This document shows positions 19,365 to 29,881 of a stretch of 64,000 nt of DNA, in pieces. The notes under the pieces were generated by a model. The model did no database searches. It saw only the letters and a list, made by a program, of their open reading frames with translations, and was not told the DNA's origin. The stretch's first letter is position 1. Each line of letters opens with the position of its first letter. Where the stretch lies: NCBI RefSeq assembly GCF_900104385.1, contig NZ_FNJA01000001.1, forward strand, positions 1,338,386 to 1,402,385. The letters run 5' to 3'. This DNA is from Rhodoferax sp. OV413 (GTDB taxonomy: Bacteria; Pseudomonadota; Gammaproteobacteria; Burkholderiales; Burkholderiaceae_C). The translations under genes were made by a program, and so were the position numbers.

Positions 19365-19775
19365 TGCCGGTTCCACGATCTGGGAGCACAAAATAAAAAA
19401 CCACCCTTGACACTACCGTGCAGAAATGCTACTAATCCAGCAAAAGCAAGCATTGATATTGTTTTTTAAATAGTAAGCCAACTAAAGACTCAAGAGTTTG
19501 CTTCGGCTTCCATTGGTTTAACCGTCTTGTTCTGGGTTGAGCGTTTTCTCCAAGAAAAGGCAGGTCAGTGCGCCCATCCTCATTTGAAATCCCGACTAGC
19601 CGTATCCAGCCCACCCAGAAGCGATGTCAGAACCGCAAACTTCTGCGCAATCAGGTTCATCACGCCCCCTTCCCGCTACCAGCGCCCATGGACCGCCAGC
19701 AACCGCGATCGCAGAACCACCACGCGCTGTGCCTTGCGCACACTTTTCCAGCAGATAACCTGCCCCTCCCCAGTT
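19365..19775. other. Gene-poor stretch, possible decayed DNA
   Basis: No convincing gene. The first 150 bases are AT-rich. A 26-codon minus-strand reading frame (19580-19660, MNLIAQKFAVLTSLLGG...) has a strong GGAAGGGGG ribosome-binding-like sequence upstream, but I do not recognise it and do not claim it as a gene. The stretch borders the truncated gene at 19776 and may be island debris. Confidence 0.4.
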
Positions 19776-20168
19776 TCATCTTCCAACGAGTTGAATAGGA
19801 CTCCCCTGATGAACCGAACAGTCGATGACATGAATCGCGACCATCCGCCGCTCTTCCTCCGTCAATCTAGCCTCCAGCATCATCTCAAGTTCCTGCGGCG
19901 TCGTGGGACGGGTGGCGGAAGGCGAAACAGGGATATTTGATGGCTGGCCGAACCAGAACACCACGTAAATGCCGTGTCCTTTGGCCCGTGGATCGCTTGC
20001 ATAGCGCGCCATTAGCTGACCTTTGGTCGCCGTCCACAACGCGAGGTGGTGATCTTTCTTCGCCTCAATCGGTACACCCGGCAATCCGACGGTGCACCAT
20101 AGGTCTGAGCGCTTTCCGTCGACATGTTGGGTTTCCGGCAGGCAAACCGTAGACTTTGGCCGGGCCAT
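19776..20168 (-). pseudogene. C-terminal remnant of a large protein with a PD-(D/E)XK-like domain
   Basis: The 131 codons read like the end of a bigger protein. GKRSDLW...VPIEAKK gives the Asp and Glu-x-Lys spacing of PD-(D/E)XK nucleases. LWTATKGQLMARYASDPRAKGHGIYVVFWFG and HVIDCS follow. From memory, such tails end large ATPase or HEAT-type proteins found in accessory and defence regions. Upstream of 20168 the frame becomes unlike protein, and a gene on the other strand begins at 20205, so the N-terminal part has been lost. No start with a good ribosome binding site was seen. Confidence 0.55.
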
Positions 20169-20204
20169 CGCGTCTCGTACGATCAAGTTACAGGGGGACT
20201 CGCC

Positions 20205-20807
20205 GTGTCGAAATTGAGAATGATCGAGTTGAGCTTTGCCGCGCTTTTGGCGCTGGTGTTGTGCGGCTCTCTCGCAGATTTGAACAAGTCCGAGTGGGCA
20301 AGCTGGGTTCAGGCGGTCGGATCGATCGGCGCAATCGTCGGTGCCGTGTTCGTTACCCGAATGCAGATTGCAGCGTCCCAACGCTTGGAGGAGGAGAGGA
20401 TGCATCGAGGTCGGGCCGGTCTCGCATTTGTGCTTGTCGACGTCTTCGCGAACATAGCTGAGGTTCGAAACTACCTCATGGATCCTCGGCTTCAACGGCG
20501 CTATTTCGCCGCCATCCACCGCGCAGAAGTTTTCCAACGATCGCTCGATAGGCTGGACTCCACCCTGCTCTCGATGGCAAATGAACCGATCGTGGCTCAC
20601 CATTTTGAGAAGCTTCGGATGCTGTTCAAGAAATTGATCGAGCAAATTGCCTCGATTCAAGCCTGTGGTGAAGAGACTGACAGTCAGCGTGCTGCGCTTG
20701 AGGCGCTGAACTTGACCATCGAATCGCTTGAGAAGGAGCGGTACTCCGCAGAGCTTTTGATCAGCGGATTATTTGAGCGGGATCACGCTCGCGAGAGCGA
20801 AGGCTGA
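20205..20807 (+). CDS. Hypothetical membrane protein with two N-terminal helices
   Basis: I do not recognise this gene. From a GTG at 20205 (AGGGGGA about seven bases upstream) it encodes 200 residues. The hydrophobic helices are at about 6-24 and 33-51, and a long charged helical part follows (RLEEERMHRGRAG and later ESLEKERYSAEL) that probably faces the cytosol. An alternative start is the ATG five codons later. Its codon use and isolation next to a truncated gene suggest acquired DNA. The tail of the reading frame nearly meets catC in a convergent arrangement. Confidence 0.6.
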   Translation: MSKLRMIELSFAALLALVLCGSLADLNKSEWASWVQAVGSIGAIVGAVFVTRMQIAASQRLEEERMHRGRAGLAFVLVDVFANIAEVRNYLMDPRLQRRYFAAIHRAEVFQRSLDRLDSTLLSMANEPIVAHHFEKLRMLFKKLIEQIASIQACGEETDSQRAALEALNLTIESLEKERYSAELLISGLFERDHARESEG

Positions 20808-20890
20808 TCCATCGCTGTACGCTGTGTTGACTCATTCGGTACCAGTCCAGGCCGATATTGAGTTCCTTGACTTCGGTGCGTGGCAAATGG

Positions 20891-21169
20891 CTACACGATG
20901 GACGAGGGATGCTTGGCCAGCGCGGTGACCGTGATCTGCATGAACGGGAATAGCGGCAGATTGCTGAGCGCCTCGTGCAATTCGTCGTTGCTGGCCACGT
21001 CAAACACGCTGTAGTTGGCGTATTCGCCCACCACGCGCCACAGGTGCGGCCATTTGCCGGAGCGTTGCAGCTGCTGCGAGTAAGTCTTCTCTTCGGCCTT
21101 GATGCGTGCAGCCTCTTCGGGCGCGAGGGTGGACGGGATGTTGACGATCATGTGAACGAGATACAGCAT
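20891..21169 (-). CDS. catC: Muconolactone delta-isomerase
   Basis: Isomerises muconolactone to beta-ketoadipate enol-lactone in the catechol branch. The 92-residue length and the sequences MLYLVHMIVNIP, LWRVVGEYANYSVFDV and LSNLPLFPFM are diagnostic of CatC. It is the last gene of the benzoate/catechol block, 17 bases after catD. Confidence 0.96.
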   Translation of the reverse strand: MLYLVHMIVNIPSTLAPEEAARIKAEEKTYSQQLQRSGKWPHLWRVVGEYANYSVFDVASNDELHEALSNLPLFPFMQITVTALAKHPSSIV

Positions 21170-21186
21170 GGGGAAATCCTTGTCGG

Positions 21187-22014
21187 TCAGGAAGCGGGTT
21201 GTGGATTGGCGAGGAAGTGAAGCACAGCCTGGTCGAACGCGCGGGGTGCCTCCAGGTTGGAAAGATGGGACGCAGGTACCACCGCCAGCTGCGCACCGGC
21301 AATCTCCGCCTGCATGGCCTGGGCATCGGCCACGGTCGTGACCGGATCAAATGAGCCCGCCAGTAACAGCGTGGGCGTGGTGATGCGGTCCAGTTCGTGG
21401 CGCAAATCCGATACCGCCAGGGCCTCGCAGCAGGCGGCATAGCCTTGCGGCGCGATGCCGGCGATCCAGGCCTGTGCGCGTTGCACCTCCGCAGGATGCG
21501 CGCTGACAAAATCCGCGCTGAACCACCGGCCGGGTGACGACTCAGCCAGCGCCTGCATACTGGCCTGACCGCCTTCGCGGACCATCGCCGCCCGCTCGTT
21601 CCACCCTTGTGGCGTGCCGATCCTGGCGGCACTGTTGCAGACCGCGATGGCGCTAAACCGGCTGGCCGCATAGATGCCCAGCCACAGGCCGGTGTGGCCC
21701 CCCATCGAGATGCCGCAGAACGCCGCCCGTCCAATGCCCAAGGCGTCCAGTACGGCCAGAACGTCCTGCCCCAGGTCCGCGAAGCTGTAGGGGCCTGGCG
21801 TAACCGGGCTACCACCGTGGCCGCGCGCGTCGTAACGGATCAGCCGGTACTTCTCTGAGAACGCGGCCACCTGCTGATCCCACATCTCCAGCGTGGTTCC
21901 CAGCGAGTTGGACAGGATCAGCGCAGGAGCGGCGGCATCGCCGTCGACGGCAACGCGGAACGTGCCGCGCGTGGTGTCCAGCGAGATAGGTGGCGAATGG
22001 TTGGGTTGCGGCAT
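21187..22014 (-). CDS. catD: 3-oxoadipate enol-lactonase
   Basis: An alpha/beta hydrolase (also called PcaD) that opens the enol-lactone to 3-oxoadipate. The nucleophile Ser lies in CGISMGGHTG, the acid Asp in AGSFDPVTT and the His in ASHLSNLEAP. The ATG at 22014 begins MPQPNHSPP; a longer frame to 22083 overlaps catF and is rejected. It has 275 residues, slightly longer than many PcaD proteins. Confidence 0.93.
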   Translation of the reverse strand: MPQPNHSPPISLDTTRGTFRVAVDGDAAAPALILSNSLGTTLEMWDQQVAAFSEKYRLIRYDARGHGGSPVTPGPYSFADLGQDVLAVLDALGIGRAAFCGISMGGHTGLWLGIYAASRFSAIAVCNSAARIGTPQGWNERAAMVREGGQASMQALAESSPGRWFSADFVSAHPAEVQRAQAWIAGIAPQGYAACCEALAVSDLRHELDRITTPTLLLAGSFDPVTTVADAQAMQAEIAGAQLAVVPASHLSNLEAPRAFDQAVLHFLANPQPAS

Positions 22015-22025
22015 GGCTTTGACTT

Positions 22026-23223
<1,198 letters not shown>

Positions 23224-23231
<8 letters not shown>

Positions 23232-23934
23232 GGCTTTTTCTTTTGTTAGCGAGTGTCGGGTTTAAGCGCGCCGGGGCAGCGGGCGCAATAGGCGCGATCG
23301 GCAGGCCCACGATGCCTTCCAGCGCTTCGCGGCTGAGCCCTTCGACGGCGTCGATCAGCTGCAGCCCCTGCGGCGTGCAGGCGAAGGTCGCCAGATCCGT
23401 GTAGACGCGCTTGACACAGGCCAGGCCGGTCAAGGGGTAGCTGCACTTGTCGACCAACTTGCTTTCGTTCTGCTTGGTGAGCAGGTCCATCATCACCCAG
23501 GTCTGCTTGGCGCCGATGGCCAGGTCCATGGCGCCGCCCACCGCCGGGATGGCGCCGGGCGCACCGGTGCTCCAGTTGGCCAGGTCGCCATCGGCCGAGA
23601 CCTGGAAGGCGCCCAGCACGCAGATGTCCAAATGGCCGCCGCGCATCATCGCGAAGCTGTCGGCATGGTGGAAGAAGGCACCGCCGGCCAGCAGCGTCAC
23701 CGGCTGCTTGCCGGCGTTGATGAGGTCGTAGTCCTCCTGGCCCTCGGCTGGCGCCGGGCCCATGCCCAGCACGCCGTTCTCGCTGTGCAGCACCACCTCC
23801 ACCTCGGCGGGCAGGTGGTTGGCCACCAGCGTGGGCTGGCCGATGCCCAGGTTGACGACGGCGCCGTCGAAGATGTCCCGGGCCACCCGCGCGGCGAGCT
23901 GGTCCTTGGTGCGACGTTGGTAGGCCATGGTCAT
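23224..23934 (-). CDS. catJ: 3-oxoadipate CoA-transferase subunit B
   Basis: The beta subunit of succinyl-CoA:3-oxoadipate CoA-transferase (PcaJ). The catalytic glutamate is in SENGVLGMGP, followed by the GGAFFHHADSFAMMRGGHLDICVLGA stretch. It starts within the stop codon of subunit A (ATGA overlap), so equal amounts of the two subunits can be expected. Confidence 0.94.
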
Positions 23935-24632
23935 GCTGCTTTCTTGAAGCCGCCCGCCTGGGTGGCGACACGGTCGATCTGGACGATCTTGCTGACGAAG
24001 ATGCCGGGCGTGACGATGGTCTCCGGATCCAGCGCGCCCAGCCCCACGATGTCGTGCACCGTGGCGATGGTGCGCTGCGCAGCCATCGCCATCACGGGGC
24101 CGAAGTTGCGCGCGGCCTTACGATAGACCAGGTTGCCCCAGCGGTCGCCAGTCTCAGCCTTGATCAGAGCCACGTCGCCATGGATTGGATATTCCAGCAC
24201 GTAGTGCTTACCATCGATCTCACGCGTCTCGCGGTCCCCTGCAAGCTCGGTACCGAACCCCGTGGGGCAGAAGAACGCCCCTATGCCGGCGCCAGCCGCA
24301 CGGATGCGCTCGGCCAGATTGCCCTGCGGCACAAGTTCGAGCTCCAGCTTTCCAGCGCGGTACAGACCGTCGAAAACCTGGCTGTCGGCCTGCCGCGGGA
24401 AGCTGCAGATGATCTTGCGCACACGGCCCGCCTGCAGCAGCGCGGCGAGCCCGGCCTCGGCATTGCCTGCGTTGTTGTTGACGACGGTGAGGTCCTTCGC
24501 GCCTTGCGCAATCAGGCCGTCAATGAGTTCGTTGGGAATCCCGGCCGTGCCGAAGCCACCGATCAGGACGGTGGCGCCGTCCTGGATACCAGCCATGGCC
24601 TCGGCAACCGAGTTGGCGATCTTGTTGATCAT
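23931..24632 (-). CDS. catI: 3-oxoadipate CoA-transferase subunit A
   Basis: The alpha subunit of the same CoA-transferase (PcaI), 233 residues. It has the glycine-rich GGFGTAGIPNELIDGL CoA-binding segment and KDLTVVNNNAGNAEAGLAALL. It forms a heteromer with CatJ and activates 3-oxoadipate for thiolysis. It lies between the benK transporter and catJ in the operon. Confidence 0.95.
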   Translation of the reverse strand: MINKIANSVAEAMAGIQDGATVLIGGFGTAGIPNELIDGLIAQGAKDLTVVNNNAGNAEAGLAALLQAGRVRKIICSFPRQADSQVFDGLYRAGKLELELVPQGNLAERIRAAGAGIGAFFCPTGFGTELAGDRETREIDGKHYVLEYPIHGDVALIKAETGDRWGNLVYRKAARNFGPVMAMAAQRTIATVHDIVGLGALDPETIVTPGIFVSKIVQIDRVATQAGGFKKAA

Positions 24633-24680
24633 GAAAACGTCTCTTTCAGGGAAATTTGGCGTTGCGTTGAAGCTGCTGGG

Positions 24681-26042
24681 TCACTTGGCGGCGACTGCGG
24701 GGTGGCCCGGCGTCACGGCACTATCTGCTCCATGCGCTTGCGCGGCACGACCGTGCTGGATGCAGAACACCGCCACCGCCGCGATCACCGCCGGCAACCC
24801 GATGGCCAGGAAGTTTCGCTCCAGCGGCAGCGCCATGGCGACTAGGCTACCGATCACGATCGGCGCCAGGATCGCGCCACTGCGCCCGACGCCGGAAGCC
24901 CAGCCGATGCCCGTCGCGCGCACCGCCATGGGATAGAACTGGCCGACATAGGCGTAGGTCACGATCTGCGTGCCGATGGTGGAAGCGCCCGCCAGGCCGA
25001 CGAGCAGAAACAGGACCGACGTGGGCACCGGGTGGCCCAACAAACTGATGGATACTGCGGCCAACGCATACATGCCCACCAGCACGTACTTAATATGGAA
25101 GCGGTCGGCCAACCAGCCACCGCCAATGGCACCGACCATACCGCCGAAGTTCAGGACCAGCACGAACGTCAGCGCCGAGCCCAGCGTGTAGCCGGCGCCG
25201 GCCATCAACTTGGTGAGCCACGAACTGAGTGCATAGACCATGAACAGGCACATAAAGAAGGCGATCCAGAACATCACGGTGCTGAAGCCACGGCCGTCCT
25301 GAAACAGCTTGCCGATAGGCGCTCCCGCATCGCGGTCCTGCTGCGGCAGATCGAAGAAGTCGCCCGACTGTGGCCGATAGCTTGGGTCCAGCCGCCCCGC
25401 GATCTCCTGCAAGCGCACCAGCTGCTGCGTCTTGATGAGATAGGGCATGGACTCGGGCATGGCTTTAAGGATCACTGGGATCAGCAGCACCGGCAGGCCT
25501 GCAGCCAAGAACACGGACTGCCAGCCGTAGCTCTCGATCAGGCCCTTGCCCACCGCGGCGGCCAACATGCCGCCGACCGCATAGCCGCTGAACATCAGCG
25601 TAACCATGGTGCTGCGGATCTTGCGCGGCGAGTATTCCGTCATTTGCGCCACCACGTTCGGCATCACGCCACCGATACCCAGACCGGCCAGAAAGCGCAT
25701 CACGCTGAAGGTAACCGGGTCGCTGGTGAGGCCTGCCGCGGCGGTAAACACGCTGAACAGCCCGATGCAGATCGCGATCGCGCGCCGCCGGCCAATCCTG
25801 TCGGCAATGGTGCCCAGAAAGATCGCGCCGACCATCATGCCGAACAGCGCCGAGCTGACCATGAAGCCCGCGTTGGTCGGGCTCACGCCCATCTCTTTCA
25901 TGATCGATGGCAGGGCGATGCCGGCGACGGCCAGGTCGTAACCGTCGAAGATGATAATCAGGGCGCACCAGAGCAGGACGCCCCTGTGGAAGCCATTGAA
26001 GCTGGCCTTGTCCGCCAGCTTGTGCAGATCGATGTGTTTCAT
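24681..26042 (-). CDS. benK: MFS aromatic acid:H+ symporter (BenK/PcaK type)
   Basis: The 453-residue inner-membrane transporter has about twelve hydrophobic helices and the AAHS family signatures: DGYDLAVAGIALPSIM in helix 1 and the loop 2-3 motif GTIADRIGRRRAI. Position between benD and catI makes benzoate or muconate the most likely substrate, but PcaK, MucK and BenK are too similar for sequence alone to separate them. Confidence 0.88.
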   Translation of the reverse strand: MKHIDLHKLADKASFNGFHRGVLLWCALIIIFDGYDLAVAGIALPSIMKEMGVSPTNAGFMVSSALFGMMVGAIFLGTIADRIGRRRAIAICIGLFSVFTAAAGLTSDPVTFSVMRFLAGLGIGGVMPNVVAQMTEYSPRKIRSTMVTLMFSGYAVGGMLAAAVGKGLIESYGWQSVFLAAGLPVLLIPVILKAMPESMPYLIKTQQLVRLQEIAGRLDPSYRPQSGDFFDLPQQDRDAGAPIGKLFQDGRGFSTVMFWIAFFMCLFMVYALSSWLTKLMAGAGYTLGSALTFVLVLNFGGMVGAIGGGWLADRFHIKYVLVGMYALAAVSISLLGHPVPTSVLFLLVGLAGASTIGTQIVTYAYVGQFYPMAVRATGIGWASGVGRSGAILAPIVIGSLVAMALPLERNFLAIGLPAVIAAVAVFCIQHGRAAQAHGADSAVTPGHPAVAAK

Positions 26043-26085
26043 GTCTTGTCTCCGTTGTGTTGTCGTGGGGTTCGTTCGTAGCTTC

Positions 26086-26880
26086 TCAGCCCTGGTCGCC
26101 GCCGGCGACGGCCAGTACCGAGCCGGTGATGTACGAGGATTCGTCGGACGCGAAGAACAGGATCGGGGCCACCTGCTCGTCTATCGTTCCGTAGCGGTGC
26201 ATCAGGCTGGAGTCCTTGGTCTGGTCGACGACGCCCTGGTACCACTGCGCCTCGATCGCGGTCGGCTGACTCGCCGGTGCCTGGTTGCGCGGCACGCGCC
26301 GCGGTGGCGCGTCGGTGCCGCCAGGTGCCGTGGCGTTGATGCGGATGCCGTTGTGGGTATGTTCCATCGCCAGCGACGCGGTCAGCGCGTTCACACCGCC
26401 CTTGGCCGCCGAGTACGGCACCCGGTGCACGCCCCGCGTGGCTACCGACGACACGTTGACGATCACGCCTCGCTTACGCTCCACCATGTGCGGCAGCACC
26501 GCGCGGCAGCACCACAGCGTGGGGAACAGGGAGCGGCGAATTTCAGCCTCGATCTGCTGCTCTTCGTAGTGCTCGTAGGGCTTGGCCCAGATCGTGCCGC
26601 CCACGTTGTTGACAAGCACGTCGACGCGGCCGAAGCGCGCCAAGCATTGCGCTACGGCATGCTGCGCGCCAGCATAGGTCTCGAGATCGGCCTGCACCGC
26701 GGCGACGGCTCCACCGACCACGCGGATCTGCGTCACGACCTCGTTCACAATATCCGATCGGTCCACGGCGAATACCTGGCCGCCTTCGGCCGCAATACCG
26801 AGCGCTACCCCGCGTCCGATGCCTTGGGCCGCGCCGGTGACCAAAACCACCTTGTCTTGAAAGCGTTGTGCGGTTTTCAT
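26086..26880 (-). CDS. benD: Benzoate diol dehydrogenase (SDR family)
   Basis: Oxidises 1,6-dihydroxycyclohexa-2,4-diene-1-carboxylate to catechol with NAD+ and loss of CO2. The 264-residue SDR has the cofactor motif GAAQGIGRGVALGIA, NNVGG and the YSAAKGG active-site Tyr/Lys. The start ATG at 26880 overlaps the benC stop (ATGA). A longer frame to 26991 is an artefact inside benC. Confidence 0.94.
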   Translation of the reverse strand: MKTAQRFQDKVVLVTGAAQGIGRGVALGIAAEGGQVFAVDRSDIVNEVVTQIRVVGGAVAAVQADLETYAGAQHAVAQCLARFGRVDVLVNNVGGTIWAKPYEHYEEQQIEAEIRRSLFPTLWCCRAVLPHMVERKRGVIVNVSSVATRGVHRVPYSAAKGGVNALTASLAMEHTHNGIRINATAPGGTDAPPRRVPRNQAPASQPTAIEAQWYQGVVDQTKDSSLMHRYGTIDEQVAPILFFASDESSYITGSVLAVAGGDQG

Positions 26881-27896
26881 ACGGTCACCATCTGGTTGGG
26901 TGTGAATTTTTCGTAGTGGAAACTGGCCGGCGTGATGTCTGCGGCCTTGAAGTGCTTCTGCACGGCGTCCACCATGGGCGGTGGGCCGCACAGGTACACG
27001 TCGACGTTGCCGCTGTGCAGCACCTGTGCGGGCATGTGCTGCGTCACATAGCCCTGGTGCTCATGCACCGTTTGTGGGTCTGCGACACAGGTGCCGAACG
27101 TGAAGCCTGGAATACGGCGCGCGTATTCGACCAGCCGGTCCACCATTACCAGGTCCTGGTCGCGCGTGACGCCGTAGATCAGGTGCACGGGTTGCTGCGT
27201 ACCCTGCTGTACGAGGACCTCGAGCATAGACAGGAACGGCGCCAGCCCCGTGCCGCCCGCCAGGAACAGCAAGGGCCGCGTGACGGCCCGCAGATAGAAG
27301 CTGCCCAGCGGACCGGTCATCTGCAGCGGCTGCCCAGCCTGCGCGCCACTGAGCCAGCCACTCATGAGGCCACAAGGAACCTGCTTGATCATGAACGTCA
27401 TGCGCTTGTTGCCCGGCGCCGAGCTGAACGAGTAGGAGCGGTGCTGGCCACTGCCCGGTACGTCGATGTTGACGTACTGGCCGGGCAGGAATACGGGTGC
27501 CTCGGCTGCAACGTCGAGCACCAGCTCATAGGCGGCGTCACCGAACGGCGTCACCTCACCGACGGCGGCGCTGAACTGCGCGGTGCCGGTCTTACAGGCG
27601 GTCGACGGCACGGGCACGGAGATCACGCAGTCCGACTTGGGAATCATCTGGCAGGTCAGCACCAGGCCTTCGTCGGCCTCGTCCTGCGTCAGCGCCTCGT
27701 CGATGTAGTTGTCACCGAGCTCGTAGCTGCCGTTCTCAGCGCGACACTTGCAGGTGCCGCAAACACCGTCGGAACAATCCATCGGCAGGTTGATGCGGTT
27801 GCGGAATGCGGCGTCCAGCACCTTCTCGTTGGCGCCGCAGTCCACGAAGCGGGTGACGCCGTCCTCGAAGTTCAAGGCGATATGGTAGTTTTTCAT
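26877..27896 (-). CDS. benC: Benzoate 1,2-dioxygenase reductase
   Basis: Passes electrons from NADH to the BenAB oxygenase. The 339-residue protein has an N-terminal plant-type [2Fe-2S] domain (cysteines in CSDGVCGTCKC and a later LTCQM), then the FAD domain (RSYSFSSAP) and the NAD domain (GGTGLAPFLSML and CGPPPMVDAV). It lies 18 bases after benB. Confidence 0.96.
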   Translation of the reverse strand: MKNYHIALNFEDGVTRFVDCGANEKVLDAAFRNRINLPMDCSDGVCGTCKCRAENGSYELGDNYIDEALTQDEADEGLVLTCQMIPKSDCVISVPVPSTACKTGTAQFSAAVGEVTPFGDAAYELVLDVAAEAPVFLPGQYVNIDVPGSGQHRSYSFSSAPGNKRMTFMIKQVPCGLMSGWLSGAQAGQPLQMTGPLGSFYLRAVTRPLLFLAGGTGLAPFLSMLEVLVQQGTQQPVHLIYGVTRDQDLVMVDRLVEYARRIPGFTFGTCVADPQTVHEHQGYVTQHMPAQVLHSGNVDVYLCGPPPMVDAVQKHFKAADITPASFHYEKFTPNQMVTV

Positions 27897-27914
27897 CGTG
27901 TGTCTCCCCGCATC

Positions 27915-28406
27915 TCAGAGGTGATAGATGTCGACGACCTGGCGGATGTAGTCATCCTTCAGCACGATCTTCTTGCGCGCAACCAGGTAGCCGGCTTCGC
28001 CGCCTTGGCGCAACGTCACGTAGATCGTGCCGAAGTAGTGGTCAGTCTTCTTGTAACGGTGACTTAGCGTGTGGAAGTTGTAGCGAATGTCCACCGCGTC
28101 GCCACGGTCCTCCAGCACCTCTACATTAGTGAGCATGTGGTTGGTGCGCGGCTCAGGCATGGACGCACTTGAGCGTTCCGTCTTGATGCGGAATACCCGG
28201 TCTTCCAGCCCGTTGCGGTTCGGGTAGTAGATGAGCGAGATCTGGCTGTGCGGGTCTTCGGTGAGCTGGTCGTCATCGTCCCAGGCCGGCATCCAGTATT
28301 CAACATCGAGAGCGTAGAGTTCGAGCCAAGGCTCGAACTCGCGATCGTCCAGATGGCGCGCCTCGCGGTACAGGAAAGCGCAGATGGCTGCAAGGTTTGC
28401 GCTCAT
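27915..28406 (-). CDS. benB: Benzoate 1,2-dioxygenase small subunit
   Basis: The 163-residue beta subunit of the Rieske oxygenase. [30 protein letters not shown] and [18 protein letters not shown] are typical of the SnoaL-like small subunits of benzoate and toluate dioxygenases. It overlaps the benA stop by four bases. Confidence 0.95.
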   Translation of the reverse strand: MSANLAAICAFLYREARHLDDREFEPWLELYALDVEYWMPAWDDDDQLTEDPHSQISLIYYPNRNGLEDRVFRIKTERSSASMPEPRTNHMLTNVEVLEDRGDAVDIRYNFHTLSHRYKKTDHYFGTIYVTLRQGGEAGYLVARKKIVLKDDYIRQVVDIYHL

Positions 28407-29767
28407 GACTGCGCTCCTTCACGTTCCTGCTGCACACCCTTGTGCATGGCCTTGGCCCAGTAGTCGTGCTGGCATACAAACAAGCCTTCGTCCTCGCTGC
28501 GCGCTCCGCTGATCAAGGGCTTCATGCCCATCTTTTTGGCGTTCTCGTCGGGCCCCTCGACCCACAGCGGCGCACCGCGGCTGAGGTCGTTCCATGGTGC
28601 GGCCTTGCCGGCGTAGCCGGTCTGGCAGGAGCGAAACTCTTCCAGGTCATCGGCAGTTCCCATGCCTGACACGTTAAAAAAATCTTCGTACTGGCGGATG
28701 CGCACGGCACGGTCTTCTGCGCTCTCGCCTTTGGGGCCGAAGCAGTAGATGGTGATCTCGGTCTTGTCCACGCTGATGGGTCGCGTCACGCGGATCTGCG
28801 TGGAGAACTGGTCCATGAGGTACACATTGGGGTAAAGGCACAGGTTGCGTGTCTGGCTGACGATGAACTCTGCCTTGCTCTCGCCCAGACGCTCCTTGAG
28901 CTCTTCGCGGCGGTTGTAGACCGGGCGTACTTCCGGGTTCATGGTTTTGGTCCACAACAGGATGTGGCCGTTCTCGAAGCCGTAGACACCGCCCACGCTC
29001 TTGCTCCAGCCGTTGGCATCAACGGCCTTGGTGCCACCCTCAGCACGGCGCCCCATGGTGGCGGCGTAGTTCCAGTGCACGGAGCTGACGTGGTAGCCGT
29101 CGCTGCCGTTTTCCATCTGCAGCTTCCAGTTGCCGTCGTAGGTGTAGGAGGAGCTGCCGCGCAGCACCTCCAGCCCATCGGGCGCCTGGTCGACGATCTG
29201 GTCGATGATGACCTTGGTCTCGCCCAGGTAATCTTCCAGCGACTGCACGTCGGCGTTCAGGCTGCCGAACAGGAAACCCTTGTAGCTGTCGAAGCGCGCC
29301 ACCTTTTTCAGGTCGTGCGAACCTTCCTTGTTGAACTGCACTGGGTATTCGGTGGTCTTTTCGTCCTTGACCTTGAGCAGCTTGCCGGTGTTATTGAAGG
29401 TCCAGCCGTGGAAGGGGCAGGTGAAGCTGCCCTTGTTGCCGTGCTTCTTGCGGCATAGCATTGCGCCGCGGTGCGCGCAGGCGTTGATCACCGCGTTGAG
29501 CTTGCCGTCCTTGCCGCGTGTGATGACGATGGGCTGGCGGCCGATGGTGGTGGTGAAGTAGTCGTTGATTGCGGGGATCTGGCTCTCGTGCGCCAGGTAG
29601 ACCCAGTTGCTTTCGAAGATGTGTTTCATCTCCAGCTCGAACAGCGTGGGGTCGGTGAAGATGTCGCGGCGGCAGCGGTAGACGCCGGCGTCCTTGTCGT
29701 CCTGCAAGGCGCTGTCCAGCAGCTTTTCGACATCGCCGTAGGTGTCGGTGGTTGCGGTCGTGTTCAT
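28403..29767 (-). CDS. benA: Benzoate 1,2-dioxygenase large subunit
   Basis: The catalytic alpha subunit, 454 residues from ATG 29767. The Rieske cluster ligands are in CAHRGAMLC and CPFHGW, and the mononuclear iron site follows ([15 protein letters not shown]). It makes benzoate cis-diol with BenB and BenC. A 20-codon upstream extension into the catA-benA gap is unlikely because MNTTATTD is the usual start type. A GC-rich hairpin separates it from catA. Confidence 0.96.
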   Translation of the reverse strand: MNTTATTDTYGDVEKLLDSALQDDKDAGVYRCRRDIFTDPTLFELEMKHIFESNWVYLAHESQIPAINDYFTTTIGRQPIVITRGKDGKLNAVINACAHRGAMLCRKKHGNKGSFTCPFHGWTFNNTGKLLKVKDEKTTEYPVQFNKEGSHDLKKVARFDSYKGFLFGSLNADVQSLEDYLGETKVIIDQIVDQAPDGLEVLRGSSSYTYDGNWKLQMENGSDGYHVSSVHWNYAATMGRRAEGGTKAVDANGWSKSVGGVYGFENGHILLWTKTMNPEVRPVYNRREELKERLGESKAEFIVSQTRNLCLYPNVYLMDQFSTQIRVTRPISVDKTEITIYCFGPKGESAEDRAVRIRQYEDFFNVSGMGTADDLEEFRSCQTGYAGKAAPWNDLSRGAPLWVEGPDENAKKMGMKPLISGARSEDEGLFVCQHDYWAKAMHKGVQQEREGAQS

Positions 29768-29834
29768 GGTGTGAGCTCTCTTTGGGCTGAGGTCATCCCC
29801 CACGACGCACGTCGCGGTTCTGACCAACGGGAAT

Positions 29835-29871
29835 GGGGGGGGGCGACTGCTGCGGCGGCCTGCGCCGCAGC
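29835..29871 (-). terminator. Hairpin and nine-G run between catA and benA
   Basis: A nine-base stem (GCTGCGGCG with CGCCGCAGC, 29849-29871, five-base loop) is followed, in the direction of transcription, by nine consecutive C residues (G on the plus strand at 29835-29843). There is no T-tract, so it is not a classical terminator. It may attenuate read-through or stabilise mRNA ends between catA and benA. Confidence 0.4.
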
Positions 29872-29881
29872 GGGTCCGCGC

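Noticed and set aside
20169-20660. Upstream extension of the truncated gene to 20660 on the minus strand
   Set aside because: The extension is antisense to the more protein-like plus-strand frame and loses the character of the C-terminal part.
25032-26081. A 349-codon plus-strand frame opposite the MFS transporter
   Set aside because: Antisense shadow of the transporter; composition is His/Gln/Arg-rich and unlike a protein.
26868-28067. A 399-codon plus-strand frame opposite benC and benB
   Set aside because: It lies antisense to two certain genes and its translation is rich in His, Arg and Gly with no family likeness. Long antisense frames are common in GC-rich DNA.
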